Positions 26,861-36,323 of a stretch of DNA of 64,000 nt are shown piece by piece. The notes below the pieces were generated by a model. It worked only from the letters and a program-made list of their open reading frames with translations. It was not told the DNA's origin and searched no databases. A program made the translations under genes and the position numbers. Each line of letters begins with the position of its first letter. The first letter of the stretch is position 1. This DNA comes from Tenacibaculum aiptasiae (GTDB lineage Bacteria; Bacteroidota; Bacteroidia; Flavobacteriales; Flavobacteriaceae), in contig NZ_WAAU01000008.1 in the NCBI RefSeq assembly GCF_008806755.1, positions 248,530 to 312,529 on the forward strand, in the 5' to 3' direction.

Positions 26861-28420
26861 TTATTCTTCTTCTGGTGGTGGATGACCGTGAATTTGTTCG
26901 TAAACTTCATCAAAATTATTACGTAAATACGTATTTAATTTCTTTCTATAATCATCTTGTAACCAATCTATAAAATTGTGTGTACTCTTACAAATACACT
27001 TAGAATATCTAAAAATTCTATCATCAATATCACCGCCTAGTTTTTTAGCTAAAATTAAAGCATCAAAAACATCTTCACTATTTTCAATACAAAGTTTTGC
27101 GTGGTGTTCTATCGATTTTTCAAGTACCTTTTTAGAAGATTGACCTGCCTGAATTGTATCTACATACACTCGTTTTACATCAAAATATAAATCGGTAGAA
27201 TTTGAAAATTCTTCTTTTACATCTGCAGGTAATTCATATCTAAAATCACTTTCAATTTCTTCATCTGATAATAAATTATCTAAATAGAAATTAGGTGATC
27301 TAAACATTTTTTGCCAATCTAAATCAGCTCCCCAAGGTCCAAAACGGTGGAAATTATTACCTAAATCAATTACATTGAATTCAGATTTCCCTGGTAAAAT
27401 ACGAGAACCTCTACCAATCATTTGGTAGTATAACGTTAATGATTTTGTAGCTCTATTTAAAATAATAGATTGTACTGATGGTTCATCAAATCCAGTTGTT
27501 AAAATACTTACAGAAGTAATAATAGCATTTGGTGTTTTATGAAACCACTGCAATATAAAATCTCTTTCTTTTTTAGTATTTGTATTATCTAAATGAGCAA
27601 TTGGATATCCTGCTTTCTTAAAAGTGTCAAATACATGCAAGGAAGTATTAATACCATTATTAAAAATAAGTGTTTTAGTTCCTTTAGCACGTTCTTCATA
27701 AGCTTGTAAAAGCTTAGATAACATGTCTGTATTTGTATATAAATCCTCTGAAGACTTTACAGTATAATCACCATTGGCACCAACTTCTAACGAAGTTAAA
27801 CCAACATTATATGAATATACATTTGCTTTTGCTAAATATTCATTCTGAATTAAGTTACCAATACTTTCACCAGCAATTAACTCATCATAATTATCTCGCA
27901 TTGGTAATTTGATATTCGAACTTAATGGAGTTGCTGTAACACCAAGAACAAACGACTTATCAAAAAACTTAAATAATTTGGTGAACGAATTATAGTGAGC
28001 CTCATCAATAATTACTAGTCCAACATCTGAAATATCTAACATATCGTCGTTCAAACGATTGTTAAGTGTTTCAACCATTGCTACAAAACAATCATATTGA
28101 CCTTGATCGTCTAAGCTAGCTTTACTATCTATAATTTTATTTTCAACACCGAACTCACTTAGCATTCTAGCTGTTTGTTTACAAAGTTCTATACGGTGTG
28201 TCATTATCAAAACTTTCTTTTGATAATGTTTTAAAAATTGACGTGTAATTTCTGAGAAAATTACAGTCTTCCCTCCTCCTGTTGGTAACTGATATAACAG
28301 ATGATAATTTGGGGGAGCATTTTCAAAACTTTTAAAAATTCTATTAAGCGCATCCTTTTGGTAGCTATATAAGCTTTTTCCTTTAGGAGCTTGTGAAGTC
28401 GTCGTTGTTTCGTTACTCAA
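26861..28420 (-). CDS. DEAD/DEAH-box helicase (SF2, SSL2-like)
   Basis: 519 aa. Motif I PTGGGKT at about 46-52, motif Ia TMTHRIEL-type, DEAH box IIDEAHYN near 134-141, motif III GVTATP, and the helicase C-terminal domain with TTGFDEPSVQ and QMIGRGSRI. The last ~150 residues are unique. ATP-driven nucleic-acid helicase or translocase of the type linked to restriction or DNA repair. It has its own promoter (TAATTTTG on the minus strand). Confidence 0.9.
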   Translation of the reverse strand: MSNETTTTSQAPKGKSLYSYQKDALNRIFKSFENAPPNYHLLYQLPTGGGKTVIFSEITRQFLKHYQKKVLIMTHRIELCKQTARMLSEFGVENKIIDSKASLDDQGQYDCFVAMVETLNNRLNDDMLDISDVGLVIIDEAHYNSFTKLFKFFDKSFVLGVTATPLSSNIKLPMRDNYDELIAGESIGNLIQNEYLAKANVYSYNVGLTSLEVGANGDYTVKSSEDLYTNTDMLSKLLQAYEERAKGTKTLIFNNGINTSLHVFDTFKKAGYPIAHLDNTNTKKERDFILQWFHKTPNAIITSVSILTTGFDEPSVQSIILNRATKSLTLYYQMIGRGSRILPGKSEFNVIDLGNNFHRFGPWGADLDWQKMFRSPNFYLDNLLSDEEIESDFRYELPADVKEEFSNSTDLYFDVKRVYVDTIQAGQSSKKVLEKSIEHHAKLCIENSEDVFDALILAKKLGGDIDDRIFRYSKCICKSTHNFIDWLQDDYRKKLNTYLRNNFDEVYEQIHGHPPPEEE

Positions 28421-28443
28421 TTTTAAAACTTTTTTGGGAGACG

Positions 28444-28451
28444 CAAAATTA
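28444..28451 (-). promoter_or_regulatory. -7 box for the helicase gene
   Basis: TAATTTTG on the minus strand matches TAnnTTTG, 24 bp before the ATG of the helicase gene. Confidence 0.55.
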
Positions 28452-28491
28452 CGATGTATTTAGATAAATACAACAATAAACACTAGGTTTT

Positions 28492-28884
28492 TTAAAAACT
28501 TTTTAAATCAATTTGAGCAATACTATAGTGTGAAGCATGTGCTACAGCTATTCCATTTTTAATTACCAATAACTGAGGTGATTGGTGTAAAACTTGGAAT
28601 TCATATCCTACCTCATTTGATAAATCTCTATAAGAAAGTAAATCTAAATAGTACACTTTAAAGTCTTTCATCGACTCATCAAAACTGTTTACAAAACGTT
28701 TTATAGCCATACTACTAATACCACATCTTGTCGAATGCTTAAAAATAGCTACAGCTTCATTTTTAGATTGCTTTTTTATTTCTTCTAATTGATTTATTGA
28801 AGTCAAAGGAATCCAATTTACAAATGATTGTTGTTCCTCTTTTTTAGCTTTTTTACTACCAAATATTGAATTTAATATACCCAT
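28492..28884 (-). CDS. ytxJ: YtxJ-type bacillithiol system redox-active protein
   Basis: 130 aa thioredoxin-like protein. The active-site region is FKHSTRCGISSMA with a single Cys54, the TRC-x-x-S layout of YtxJ monothiol glutaredoxin-like proteins. The family is tied to bacillithiol users, which include flavobacteria. It probably removes bacillithiol from protein thiols in the cytoplasm. It is divergent from clpB, another stress gene. Confidence 0.85.
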   Translation of the reverse strand: MGILNSIFGSKKAKKEEQQSFVNWIPLTSINQLEEIKKQSKNEAVAIFKHSTRCGISSMAIKRFVNSFDESMKDFKVYYLDLLSYRDLSNEVGYEFQVLHQSPQLLVIKNGIAVAHASHYSIAQIDLKSF

Positions 28885-29025
28885 TACTATTTTTTTGATT
28901 CTGTCGCCTCAATTTACAATTCCTTTCAACAAGTCAAAAAGTCAGCAAAAACAATAAAAATAAAGACATTTTGACCGTTTTATTCACTTTTTTTTGAATG
29001 GTATTGAATTTGAAATCTACAAAAC

Positions 29026-31629
29026 ATGAATTTTAACAATTATACAATAAAATCACAAGAAACCATTCAGCAAGCGCAGCAATTAGCGCAAAGTTATGGT
29101 CATAATCAAATAGAAAATGAGCATATTTTTAAGGCTATTTCTTTAGTTGATGAAAATGTGTTACCATTTATATTAAAAAAACTCAACATCAATTTAGATG
29201 TTGTACAGCAAATTTTAGACAAACAACTAGAAAGTTACTCTAAAGTTTCTGGTGTCGATATAATGCTTTCTAGAGAAGCAAGTAAAACCTTAAATGAAGC
29301 AAGTATTATTGCAAAAAAAATGAACGATGAATACGTATCTATCGAGCATTTAATACTTGCCATTATAAAATCGAAAAGCGGAATTGGGCAAGCTTTAAAA
29401 GATCAAGGAGCTACTGAAAAGTTAGTTATGGCTGCTATTAATGAATTACGTAAAGGAGATCGTGTTACATCTCAAAGTGCAGAAGAAACGTATAATTCAT
29501 TAAATAAATATGCTAAAAACTTAAATCAATTAGCACAAGATGGAAAATTAGATCCTGTTATTGGGCGTGATGAAGAAATTCGTCGTTTACTTCAAATTTT
29601 ATCAAGAAGAACAAAAAACAATCCAATTTTAGTGGGTGAACCAGGTACTGGTAAAACTGCTATTGCAGAAGGCTTAGCTCATAGAATTATCCGTGGTGAT
29701 GTTCCTGAAAACTTAAAAGAAAAACAAATTTTTTCTTTGGACATGGGAGCTTTAATCGCGGGAGCAAAATACAAAGGTGAATTTGAAGAACGTCTAAAGT
29801 CGGTTGTAAAAGAAGTTACTACTTCAGAAGGTGATATTGTTTTATTTATAGACGAAATTCACACTTTAGTTGGTGCTGGAGGTGGTCAAGGAGCTATGGA
29901 TGCTGCTAATATTTTAAAACCTGCTTTAGCTCGTGGTGAATTAAGAGCAATTGGTGCCACTACTCTAGATGAATATCAAAAGTATTTTGAAAAAGATAAA
30001 GCTTTAGAACGTCGTTTTCAAAAAGTATTGGTAGATGAACCTGATACTGAAAGCGCTATTTCAATCTTACGTGGTATTAAAGATAAATACGAAACGCATC
30101 ACAAAGTTCGTATTAAAGATGAGGCCATTATTGGTGCTGTAGAATTATCACAACGTTATATTACCAATCGTTTTTTACCAGACAAAGCCATTGATTTAAT
30201 GGATGAAGCTGCTTCTAAATTACGAATGGAGATTAACTCTAAGCCAGAAGAATTAGATGTCTTAGATCGTAAAATAATGCAGTTAGAGATAGAAATTGAA
30301 GCTATTAAACGAGAAAATGATGAAATAAAGTTAAAATCGTTAAATGCAGATATTGCTAACTTGAAAGAAGAACGCAATGAAATAAATGCTAAATGGCAAT
30401 CTGAAAAAAGTGTTGTAGATGCTGTTCAACAATTAAAAACAGATATTGAAAACTACAAAGTAGAAGCTGAAAAAGCTGAACGTCAAGGAGATTACGGAAA
30501 GGTTGCTGAAATACGTTATGGTAAAATAAAAGAGGCTCAGGAAGCATTAGAAACACAGCAAGAAATTTTAGCAAATCAAAGTGAGAACGCTTTAATTAAA
30601 GAAGAAGTTACTTACGATGACATTGCAGAAGTTGTTGCAAAATGGACTGGTGTACCTGTAACTAAAATGTTACAGTCTGAAAGAGAAAAGCTTCTAAAAT
30701 TAGAGGATGAATTACACAAACGTGTTGTTGGACAAGAAGAAGCTATTGAAGCTGTTTCTGACGCTGTACGTAGATCAAGAGCAGGATTACAAAATCCTAA
30801 TAAACCAATTGGAAGTTTCTTATTCCTAGGAACCACTGGAGTTGGTAAAACAGAATTAGCAAAAGCTTTAGCTGATTATTTATTTGACGATGAAAATGCA
30901 ATGACTCGTATTGATATGAGTGAATATCAAGAACGTCATTCAGTAAGTCGTTTAGTTGGAGCACCTCCAGGATATGTTGGTTATGATGAAGGCGGACAAT
31001 TGACAGAAGCTGTTAGAAGAAAGCCATATTCGGTAGTTTTATTGGATGAAATTGAAAAAGCTCATCCTGATACTTTTAATATTCTTTTACAAGTTTTAGA
31101 TGAAGGTAGATTAACTGATAATAAAGGTCGTGTAGCTGATTTTAAAAACACCATTATTATTATGACTTCAAATATGGGAAGTCATATAATTCAAGAAAAG
31201 TTTGAAAACTTTAAAGGAGATGTTTACTCTACCATGGAAACAGCTAAAACTGAAGTTTTAGGATTATTAAAACAAACAGTTCGTCCTGAGTTTTTAAATA
31301 GAATTGACGACATTATCATGTTTACACCTTTATCGCAAGATAATATTAAGCAAATAGTGAAGTTACAGCTAAACAGCGTAAAGAAAATGGTATCAGAGCA
31401 AGGAATTACTCTAGATGCTACGGATGAAGCTATTAGTTATTTAGCTGAAAAAGGTTTTCAACCTGAATTTGGAGCACGTCCAGTAAAGCGTGTCATACAA
31501 AAACAGGTATTAAACCAATTATCTAAAGAAATATTATCAGGTAAAATAACAACTGACAGTATTATTTTATTGGATGCTTTTGACGATAAATTAGTTTTTA
31601 GAAACCAATCCAATTTAGTAGAAAATTAA
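29026..31629 (+). CDS. clpB: ATP-dependent chaperone ClpB
   Basis: 867 aa, full length. The Clp N-terminal repeats (1-150) are followed by AAA module 1 with Walker A GEPGTGKT at about 204, the coiled-coil middle domain (about 405-525) and AAA module 2 with GTTGVGKT near 602. FIDEIHTL and LLDEIEKAHPD are the Walker B regions, and GARPVKRVIQ marks the C-terminal domain. It disaggregates proteins with DnaK. No CIRCE or sigma-32 type box was seen upstream. A terminator follows at 31656. Confidence 0.98.
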   Translation: MNFNNYTIKSQETIQQAQQLAQSYGHNQIENEHIFKAISLVDENVLPFILKKLNINLDVVQQILDKQLESYSKVSGVDIMLSREASKTLNEASIIAKKMNDEYVSIEHLILAIIKSKSGIGQALKDQGATEKLVMAAINELRKGDRVTSQSAEETYNSLNKYAKNLNQLAQDGKLDPVIGRDEEIRRLLQILSRRTKNNPILVGEPGTGKTAIAEGLAHRIIRGDVPENLKEKQIFSLDMGALIAGAKYKGEFEERLKSVVKEVTTSEGDIVLFIDEIHTLVGAGGGQGAMDAANILKPALARGELRAIGATTLDEYQKYFEKDKALERRFQKVLVDEPDTESAISILRGIKDKYETHHKVRIKDEAIIGAVELSQRYITNRFLPDKAIDLMDEAASKLRMEINSKPEELDVLDRKIMQLEIEIEAIKRENDEIKLKSLNADIANLKEERNEINAKWQSEKSVVDAVQQLKTDIENYKVEAEKAERQGDYGKVAEIRYGKIKEAQEALETQQEILANQSENALIKEEVTYDDIAEVVAKWTGVPVTKMLQSEREKLLKLEDELHKRVVGQEEAIEAVSDAVRRSRAGLQNPNKPIGSFLFLGTTGVGKTELAKALADYLFDDENAMTRIDMSEYQERHSVSRLVGAPPGYVGYDEGGQLTEAVRRKPYSVVLLDEIEKAHPDTFNILLQVLDEGRLTDNKGRVADFKNTIIIMTSNMGSHIIQEKFENFKGDVYSTMETAKTEVLGLLKQTVRPEFLNRIDDIIMFTPLSQDNIKQIVKLQLNSVKKMVSEQGITLDATDEAISYLAEKGFQPEFGARPVKRVIQKQVLNQLSKEILSGKITTDSIILLDAFDDKLVFRNQSNLVEN

Positions 31630-31655
31630 TAGTTTGTTTATCTATAGTTATTTAG

Positions 31656-31685
31656 AAAAGTCAAAACCTTTGTGTTTTGGCTTTT
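31656..31685 (+). terminator. clpB terminator
   Basis: AAAAGTCAAAAC pairs with the TTTTGGCTTTT arm around a short loop, with a T-rich tail, 26 bp after the clpB stop. Confidence 0.75.
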
Positions 31686-31740
31686 CTTATTTATAGGAAT
31701 CTAATAATTTCCTATTTTAGTAGAAACAATACAGCCATCA

Positions 31741-32301
31741 ATGAATGAATTTCTACTTAAACTACTGATAAACATTGTTATTTCAGTCATAATAATTCGT
31801 TTTATTTATTATAAATCGAACAAGAACAGCGATTATGTTTTTACCTATTTCATTATCGGATTAATCGTTTTTTTGCTTTGTTATCTCCTTAAAAGTATTG
31901 AATTACAACTAGGTTTTGCTTTAGGACTCTTTGCTATTTTTGGAATTATCCGCTACAGAACTTCGGCTATAAGCATTAAAGAAATGACTTACCTATTCTC
32001 CATTATAGGTTTATCTATTATTAATTCTTTAACCGAATGGCATTACTATAAAGAGCTTATACTTTCAAACATCATTGTTATTATTTTTATCGGAGTATTA
32101 GAAAAAATTTTCATGCATAAGAAATTAAAAACCACTACAATTACTTATGCTAACACTGAAAACTTTAATCTTCAAGATGAACAAGAATTAATAAAATCTA
32201 TTGAAAAACAATTGAACATTACAATTCAAAAAATTGATGTAAAAAAGATTGACTATCTTAACAACACCACGGATATTGTTATCCATTATTCTACAATTTG
32301 A
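31741..32301 (+). CDS. DUF4956 family membrane protein
   Basis: 186 aa. Four or five hydrophobic segments are in the first 125 residues, with the conserved loop GIIRYRTSAISIKEMTYLF between them. A soluble C-terminal domain follows (about 130-186). This is the DUF4956 pattern; the family often accompanies CotH- or VTC-type polyphosphate proteins, but none is here. The next gene, an exported PEP/pyruvate-binding protein, starts inside the stop codon (TGATG), so the two act together. Function unknown. Confidence 0.8.
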   Translation: MNEFLLKLLINIVISVIIIRFIYYKSNKNSDYVFTYFIIGLIVFLLCYLLKSIELQLGFALGLFAIFGIIRYRTSAISIKEMTYLFSIIGLSIINSLTEWHYYKELILSNIIVIIFIGVLEKIFMHKKLKTTTITYANTENFNLQDEQELIKSIEKQLNITIQKIDVKKIDYLNNTTDIVIHYSTI

Positions 32302-34202
32302 TGAAGCCTTTAATTACAATAGTAACTTTTTTATTTCTTGCGTTTAACCTACATGCGCAAAATTATAAAGGCAGTTTAAAAACAATTGAAGAATTTAACA
32401 ATCTATCTCACAAACCATTATCTAACAAATATGGCTTTGTAAAATCGCTAAAAATAGTTTACAACTTAAAAAATAAAAAACTGTATTATACCAACAGTAA
32501 AACTTATAAATATCACTATGAGTTTGTTATAAACTACCTAGAATACGACATTCCTTTAGACAATTTCAACAAGTATAATTACAAAGAACAGCACAAAAAC
32601 AAACGATTCTTACTCGCTAATATTAACCACTATCAAAACCTAAACACTTATACTTTAGAACTATCTCCTGCTGATAAAATGAGTGTTCAAGACATTATTT
32701 TTCTATACAATAAGATTAAAAGTACTTCTTATTTCAAAAATTTTAAGTTCTTCTTAAACACATCTAGATTAGTTAAAGAAAAAAAACAGTTATCAATTCC
32801 TACAATTTCAGCAAATGAGATTTATGGCAACCAAATTTATCAACCTATTTCTTTAAATAAATCTTATGGAAAACTACGTTTTATTGATATTGATAATTTA
32901 GAAAATGAAAAAATCGACAAGACTGATATTGTTGTGGTAAACAAGCCTGTTTTAAGATTACCCATTGTAAATGGAGTAATTACTACTAGAATGCAAACAC
33001 CTTTAAGTCATATCTCAGTTTTAGGGATTAATAGAAAAATACCTGTTGCAACCTATAAAAATGCTTATACCAACCCTCTTCTAAAAGAAAAAAATGGAAA
33101 TTATGTTTCTTTTGAAGTTAAACCAGACACTTTTTTAATTAAAACTATTTCAAAAAAGAAATTTGATAGAAAAACTAAAGAGAGAAAAAGAAAATTAAAA
33201 GATTTAGACATTAACAGTAAAATTGATCAGTTAATTTCTGGAAAAGACTTACATCATAAAATGATTGATGCTGTAGGTGGAAAAGCTGCTAATTTTGGAG
33301 AATTATACAAGTTATCTTTAAATTCTAATTTCAAAGTTCCAGAATGTTCTTTTGCAATTCCTTTTTACTATTATTTACAGCATATTAAAAAGCATAATAT
33401 TGATAAACTCATCCATAAAACTATTGATGATTATAATACATTTAAAAATGATAGTTTGCTATTTATCAATCTAAAAAAAATAAAAAAAGAAATAAAAAAA
33501 GCTCCTATTGATTCTGTATTAATCGCTAACATCAATAAAAGAATTAGTAATAATTGTAATTATGATAGAATTCGCTTTAGAAGCTCTACCAACGCAGAAG
33601 ATATTATTGGTTTTAGTGGTGCTGGTTTATACACATCTAAAACTGGTGTTTTAAACAATTCAAAAAAAACATTTGCCAAGGCTATAAAAAAAGTTTGGGC
33701 TAGCTTATGGAACAAATCAGCATTTTTAGAACGAGAATTATTTAATATCAATCAAAAAACAGTAGCAATGGGAATTTTAGCACATCGTTCTTTCCCTAAT
33801 GAAATAGCAAATGGTGTAGCAATTACAAAAAACTTATATCGAAAAGATTTTTATGGAAATGTCATCAATATCCAACTAGGTGAAGAACCAGTTGTAAATC
33901 CAAATAAAGATATTGTAAGCGAGCAAATTTTATGTTACGAAGGAGCTGATGTTGAATTATACTCTAATAAAGAAGTTATTGAAGTTATTACCTATTCAAG
34001 CTTAAGTAAAAACAAATTGATACTTTCTGAAGATGAAATTTTAAATTTATCAAAACAACTTTATACTATAAAAAAATACTTTTATAAAAAAGTTTATAAA
34101 AGACGAAAAACCTTTCTTAATTTTGGCTTAGACATCGAGTTTAAAATTGATGGCAATAATAGAAATTTATACATTAAACAAGCTAGATACTTTAACGATT
34201 AG
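32301..34202 (+). CDS. Exported PEP/pyruvate-binding (PEP-synthase-like) protein
   Basis: 633 aa from the ATG at 32301 (a TTG one codon earlier is less likely). A signal peptide (1-20, ending HAQ) sends it to the periplasm. A phospho-His-swivel-like segment is at 225-255 (TPLSHISVLGINRKIPVA, His237). A C-terminal ATP-grasp PPDK/PEP-synthase domain follows from about 310, with GGKAANFGEL and IRFRSSTNAEDIIGFSGAGL. This order (swivel first, ATP-grasp last) is reversed compared with PpsA, and the C-terminal PEP/pyruvate barrel is absent. The substrate is unknown, and ATP use outside the cytoplasm is puzzling. Coupled to the DUF4956 gene. Confidence 0.8.
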   Translation: MKPLITIVTFLFLAFNLHAQNYKGSLKTIEEFNNLSHKPLSNKYGFVKSLKIVYNLKNKKLYYTNSKTYKYHYEFVINYLEYDIPLDNFNKYNYKEQHKNKRFLLANINHYQNLNTYTLELSPADKMSVQDIIFLYNKIKSTSYFKNFKFFLNTSRLVKEKKQLSIPTISANEIYGNQIYQPISLNKSYGKLRFIDIDNLENEKIDKTDIVVVNKPVLRLPIVNGVITTRMQTPLSHISVLGINRKIPVATYKNAYTNPLLKEKNGNYVSFEVKPDTFLIKTISKKKFDRKTKERKRKLKDLDINSKIDQLISGKDLHHKMIDAVGGKAANFGELYKLSLNSNFKVPECSFAIPFYYYLQHIKKHNIDKLIHKTIDDYNTFKNDSLLFINLKKIKKEIKKAPIDSVLIANINKRISNNCNYDRIRFRSSTNAEDIIGFSGAGLYTSKTGVLNNSKKTFAKAIKKVWASLWNKSAFLERELFNINQKTVAMGILAHRSFPNEIANGVAITKNLYRKDFYGNVINIQLGEEPVVNPNKDIVSEQILCYEGADVELYSNKEVIEVITYSSLSKNKLILSEDEILNLSKQLYTIKKYFYKKVYKRRKTFLNFGLDIEFKIDGNNRNLYIKQARYFND

Positions 34203-34205
34203 GAA

Positions 34206-34703
34206 ATGAAATACTTTAAACTTTTTATCTTATTATTCATCATAAGTTCTTGTACTAAAAAAGAAACTGTTACAACAACTTACTATTTAATTCGTCATGC
34301 CGAAAAAGACAGAACTGATGCTACTAATAAAGATCCTAATCTGAATGAAAAAGGATTAGCTCGAGCAAAAAAATGGGCTGAAGTTCTTAAAGATGTTGAT
34401 TTCGATATGGTTTATGCTACTAACTACAAAAGAACACAACAGACTGCTGCTCCGACGGCAAAAAATCAAAATTTAGAAGTACTTTCATACAACCCAAAGA
34501 ATTTATTTGATTCAGAATTTGAAAAAGCAACTAAAGGAAAAACAGTTTTAGTGGTTGGTCATAGCAATACAACTCCGACTTTAGCTAATAAAATTTTAGA
34601 TGAAGAAAAATATGAATTTATCAATGATCGTAATAATGCAAATTTGTACATCATTACAACCATTGATAATGTGAAGTCTCCTACTTTATTAAAAGTAGAT
34701 TAA
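34206..34703 (+). CDS. Histidine phosphatase family lipoprotein (SixA/PhoE-like)
   Basis: 165 aa. Lipoprotein signal (LFIISSCTKKE). The phosphatase motif LIRHAEKDR lies at about 28-36 and the second catalytic His in VVGHSNT near 120. Such proteins remove phosphate from small molecules or phospho-His. It follows the PEP/pyruvate-binding gene by 3 bp, so the three genes (DUF4956, PEP-like, phosphatase) form one operon. The joint role is unknown. Confidence 0.82.
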   Translation: MKYFKLFILLFIISSCTKKETVTTTYYLIRHAEKDRTDATNKDPNLNEKGLARAKKWAEVLKDVDFDMVYATNYKRTQQTAAPTAKNQNLEVLSYNPKNLFDSEFEKATKGKTVLVVGHSNTTPTLANKILDEEKYEFINDRNNANLYIITTIDNVKSPTLLKVD

Positions 34704-34706
34704 CTT

Positions 34707-35438
34707 CTATTTGTTTAATTTAATTTGAACATTTTCTAAAATAATTTCAGAAACTTTTTTAAGCTTTCCCTCATCGTATAATTTATCGATGTTATAAAAA
34801 TCAATGTCTTTATTTAAAGGTTTGTAGTTATTATAATCTACAATACGAATTCCATCGACCAAAGTTTCTTTTTTTACATCTCTAAAACGTATTCCTCCAC
34901 CATTTGTGTGGTATTTATAAGCTAAATAATCTAACTGAAAGTTATCTTTAGAAAACCAATAAATAAACACATCGTCAAAATCGGTTCCGCCACCTTCTTC
35001 ACTAAAAGTTACTTCTATTTTGTAATAGTCTTTTCCTTTTATGGTAGTTTCCTCTAATATTTTCTTAAAAACAGCTTTATCATTTAATCCTAAAGGTAAA
35101 ATTGAGAAATAATGTACTGAGTTTACCGAATTTCCATACCCCTTTTGCTTTTTCTCTGATAATTCAACCAAACTATCATTTACATATCGTTTAAAACTAT
35201 CATTTGATAATATATCTTTAATAGTTAAAGAATCTTTTTTTTCTTCTTTGATAAATTCAAAAAGACCATTATTCCTGTTAGCTTGATAAAATTTCTTTCT
35301 AAAATTAAAAGAAATTGTAGCATTTTTTAACGCACTCAAATTAGAGTTTTCTATTGATTTGTCTACTATCTCTTGTGCTGTAAACTGAGGTTTACAAGAA
35401 ACTAGGAATAGTATACAAATTGCATACATATAACGCAT
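34707..35438 (-). CDS. DUF6503 family lipoprotein
   Basis: 243 aa. Signal peptide with lipobox (LFLVSCKP), then a beta-rich domain with FKKILEETTIKGKDYYKI (in part), YWFSKDNFQLDYLAY and GGIRFRDVK. This resembles DUF6503 and other LolA-like outer-membrane-associated lipoproteins of flavobacteria. Function unknown. It is convergent with the phosphatase gene, with 3 bp between stops. Confidence 0.65.
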   Translation of the reverse strand: MRYMYAICILFLVSCKPQFTAQEIVDKSIENSNLSALKNATISFNFRKKFYQANRNNGLFEFIKEEKKDSLTIKDILSNDSFKRYVNDSLVELSEKKQKGYGNSVNSVHYFSILPLGLNDKAVFKKILEETTIKGKDYYKIEVTFSEEGGGTDFDDVFIYWFSKDNFQLDYLAYKYHTNGGGIRFRDVKKETLVDGIRIVDYNNYKPLNKDIDFYNIDKLYDEGKLKKVSEIILENVQIKLNK

Positions 35439-35512
35439 AAGTTTTATTTTACTGTTTGTTTTAACAAAACTACAAGAATATTATACGATAAAATTTAAAG
35501 TTATGTTAATAA

Positions 35513-35540
35513 AAAAAGCAACCCAAAAAGGTTGCTTTTT
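35513..35540 (-). terminator. Terminator downstream of the OmpW-like gene
   Basis: AAAAAGCAACC pairs with GGTTGCTTTTT around CAAAAA, 20 bp beyond the stop of the minus-strand OmpW-like gene. Both strands have T-runs. Confidence 0.85.
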
Positions 35541-35559
35541 CATTAATATCAAATAGTAA

Positions 35560-36189
35560 TTAAAACCTTATACCAATACCAAAACCAATTAATAATGGAT
35601 TAATATCTACATCAGCAGGAACAGTAGCAGCTCCAGCATTTACAGTAACATCTGTACTTAAACCTATGTATTTAGCATCTACATTTAAAAACCATGTGTC
35701 ATCTAAATCATAATCAAATCCAGCTTGAAATGCATAACCAAAAGAGTTTTTGTAAGATACATCAACAACAGCACCTGGATTAGCACTATAAAAAATAGTA
35801 TAGTTACCACCAGCACCTACATAAGGTCTAAATTTATTTAAATTAAAGTGGTATTGTACCGTTAAAGTTGGAGGTAACAACCATACATGTCCTAAATCTA
35901 CATTACCTAAAGCTGTTCCTACAGCATTTACATTATGTTTCGTAGTTCCTAAAATTAATTCAGCAGCAATGTTTTCAGTAAAAAAGTAGGTGAAATCAAG
36001 TTCAGGGATAAAACTGTTACTAATTTCAACATCTCCTCCAATAGTTCCTATTGTAGCAGATTCATTAGGCATTACAGACACCCATCTAAATCTAGCTTGC
36101 CATTTTTTCTCATCTTTTGTTTTTTCTTGAGCATTTATATTCCCTACTAATAATGCCCCGAAAATTAAGCCCAACACTAATTTTTTCAT
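35560..36189 (-). CDS. OmpW family outer membrane protein
   Basis: 209 aa. Signal peptide (1-20, NINAQ), then an eight-strand barrel pattern. ELDFTYFFTENIAAELILG (in part), HVWLLPPTLTVQYHF and NPLLIGFGIGIRF at the C terminus are typical for OmpW/YiaT proteins. It ends with an aromatic residue (F), as barrel proteins do. It likely passes small hydrophobic molecules across the outer membrane. Single gene. Confidence 0.9.
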   Translation of the reverse strand: MKKLVLGLIFGALLVGNINAQEKTKDEKKWQARFRWVSVMPNESATIGTIGGDVEISNSFIPELDFTYFFTENIAAELILGTTKHNVNAVGTALGNVDLGHVWLLPPTLTVQYHFNLNKFRPYVGAGGNYTIFYSANPGAVVDVSYKNSFGYAFQAGFDYDLDDTWFLNVDAKYIGLSTDVTVNAGAATVPADVDINPLLIGFGIGIRF

Positions 36190-36306
36190 AATTTTTAAAT
36201 TTAATTATTCACTTATTTCTAAGACAAAATTACTTTGAAGGTTTATCTAAAATCATGACTAAAATCATAGTTTATTATTTTTATAAATAAGCTTAACAAT
36301 TATATT

Positions 36307-36314
36307 TATATTTG
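36307..36314 (+). promoter_or_regulatory. -7 promoter box for smpB
   Basis: TATATTTG is a full match to TAnnTTTG and ends only 9 bp before the smpB ATG at 36324. The mRNA leader would be about 3-5 nt, nearly leaderless. Confidence 0.55.
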
Positions 36315-36323
36315 CTATTACTT

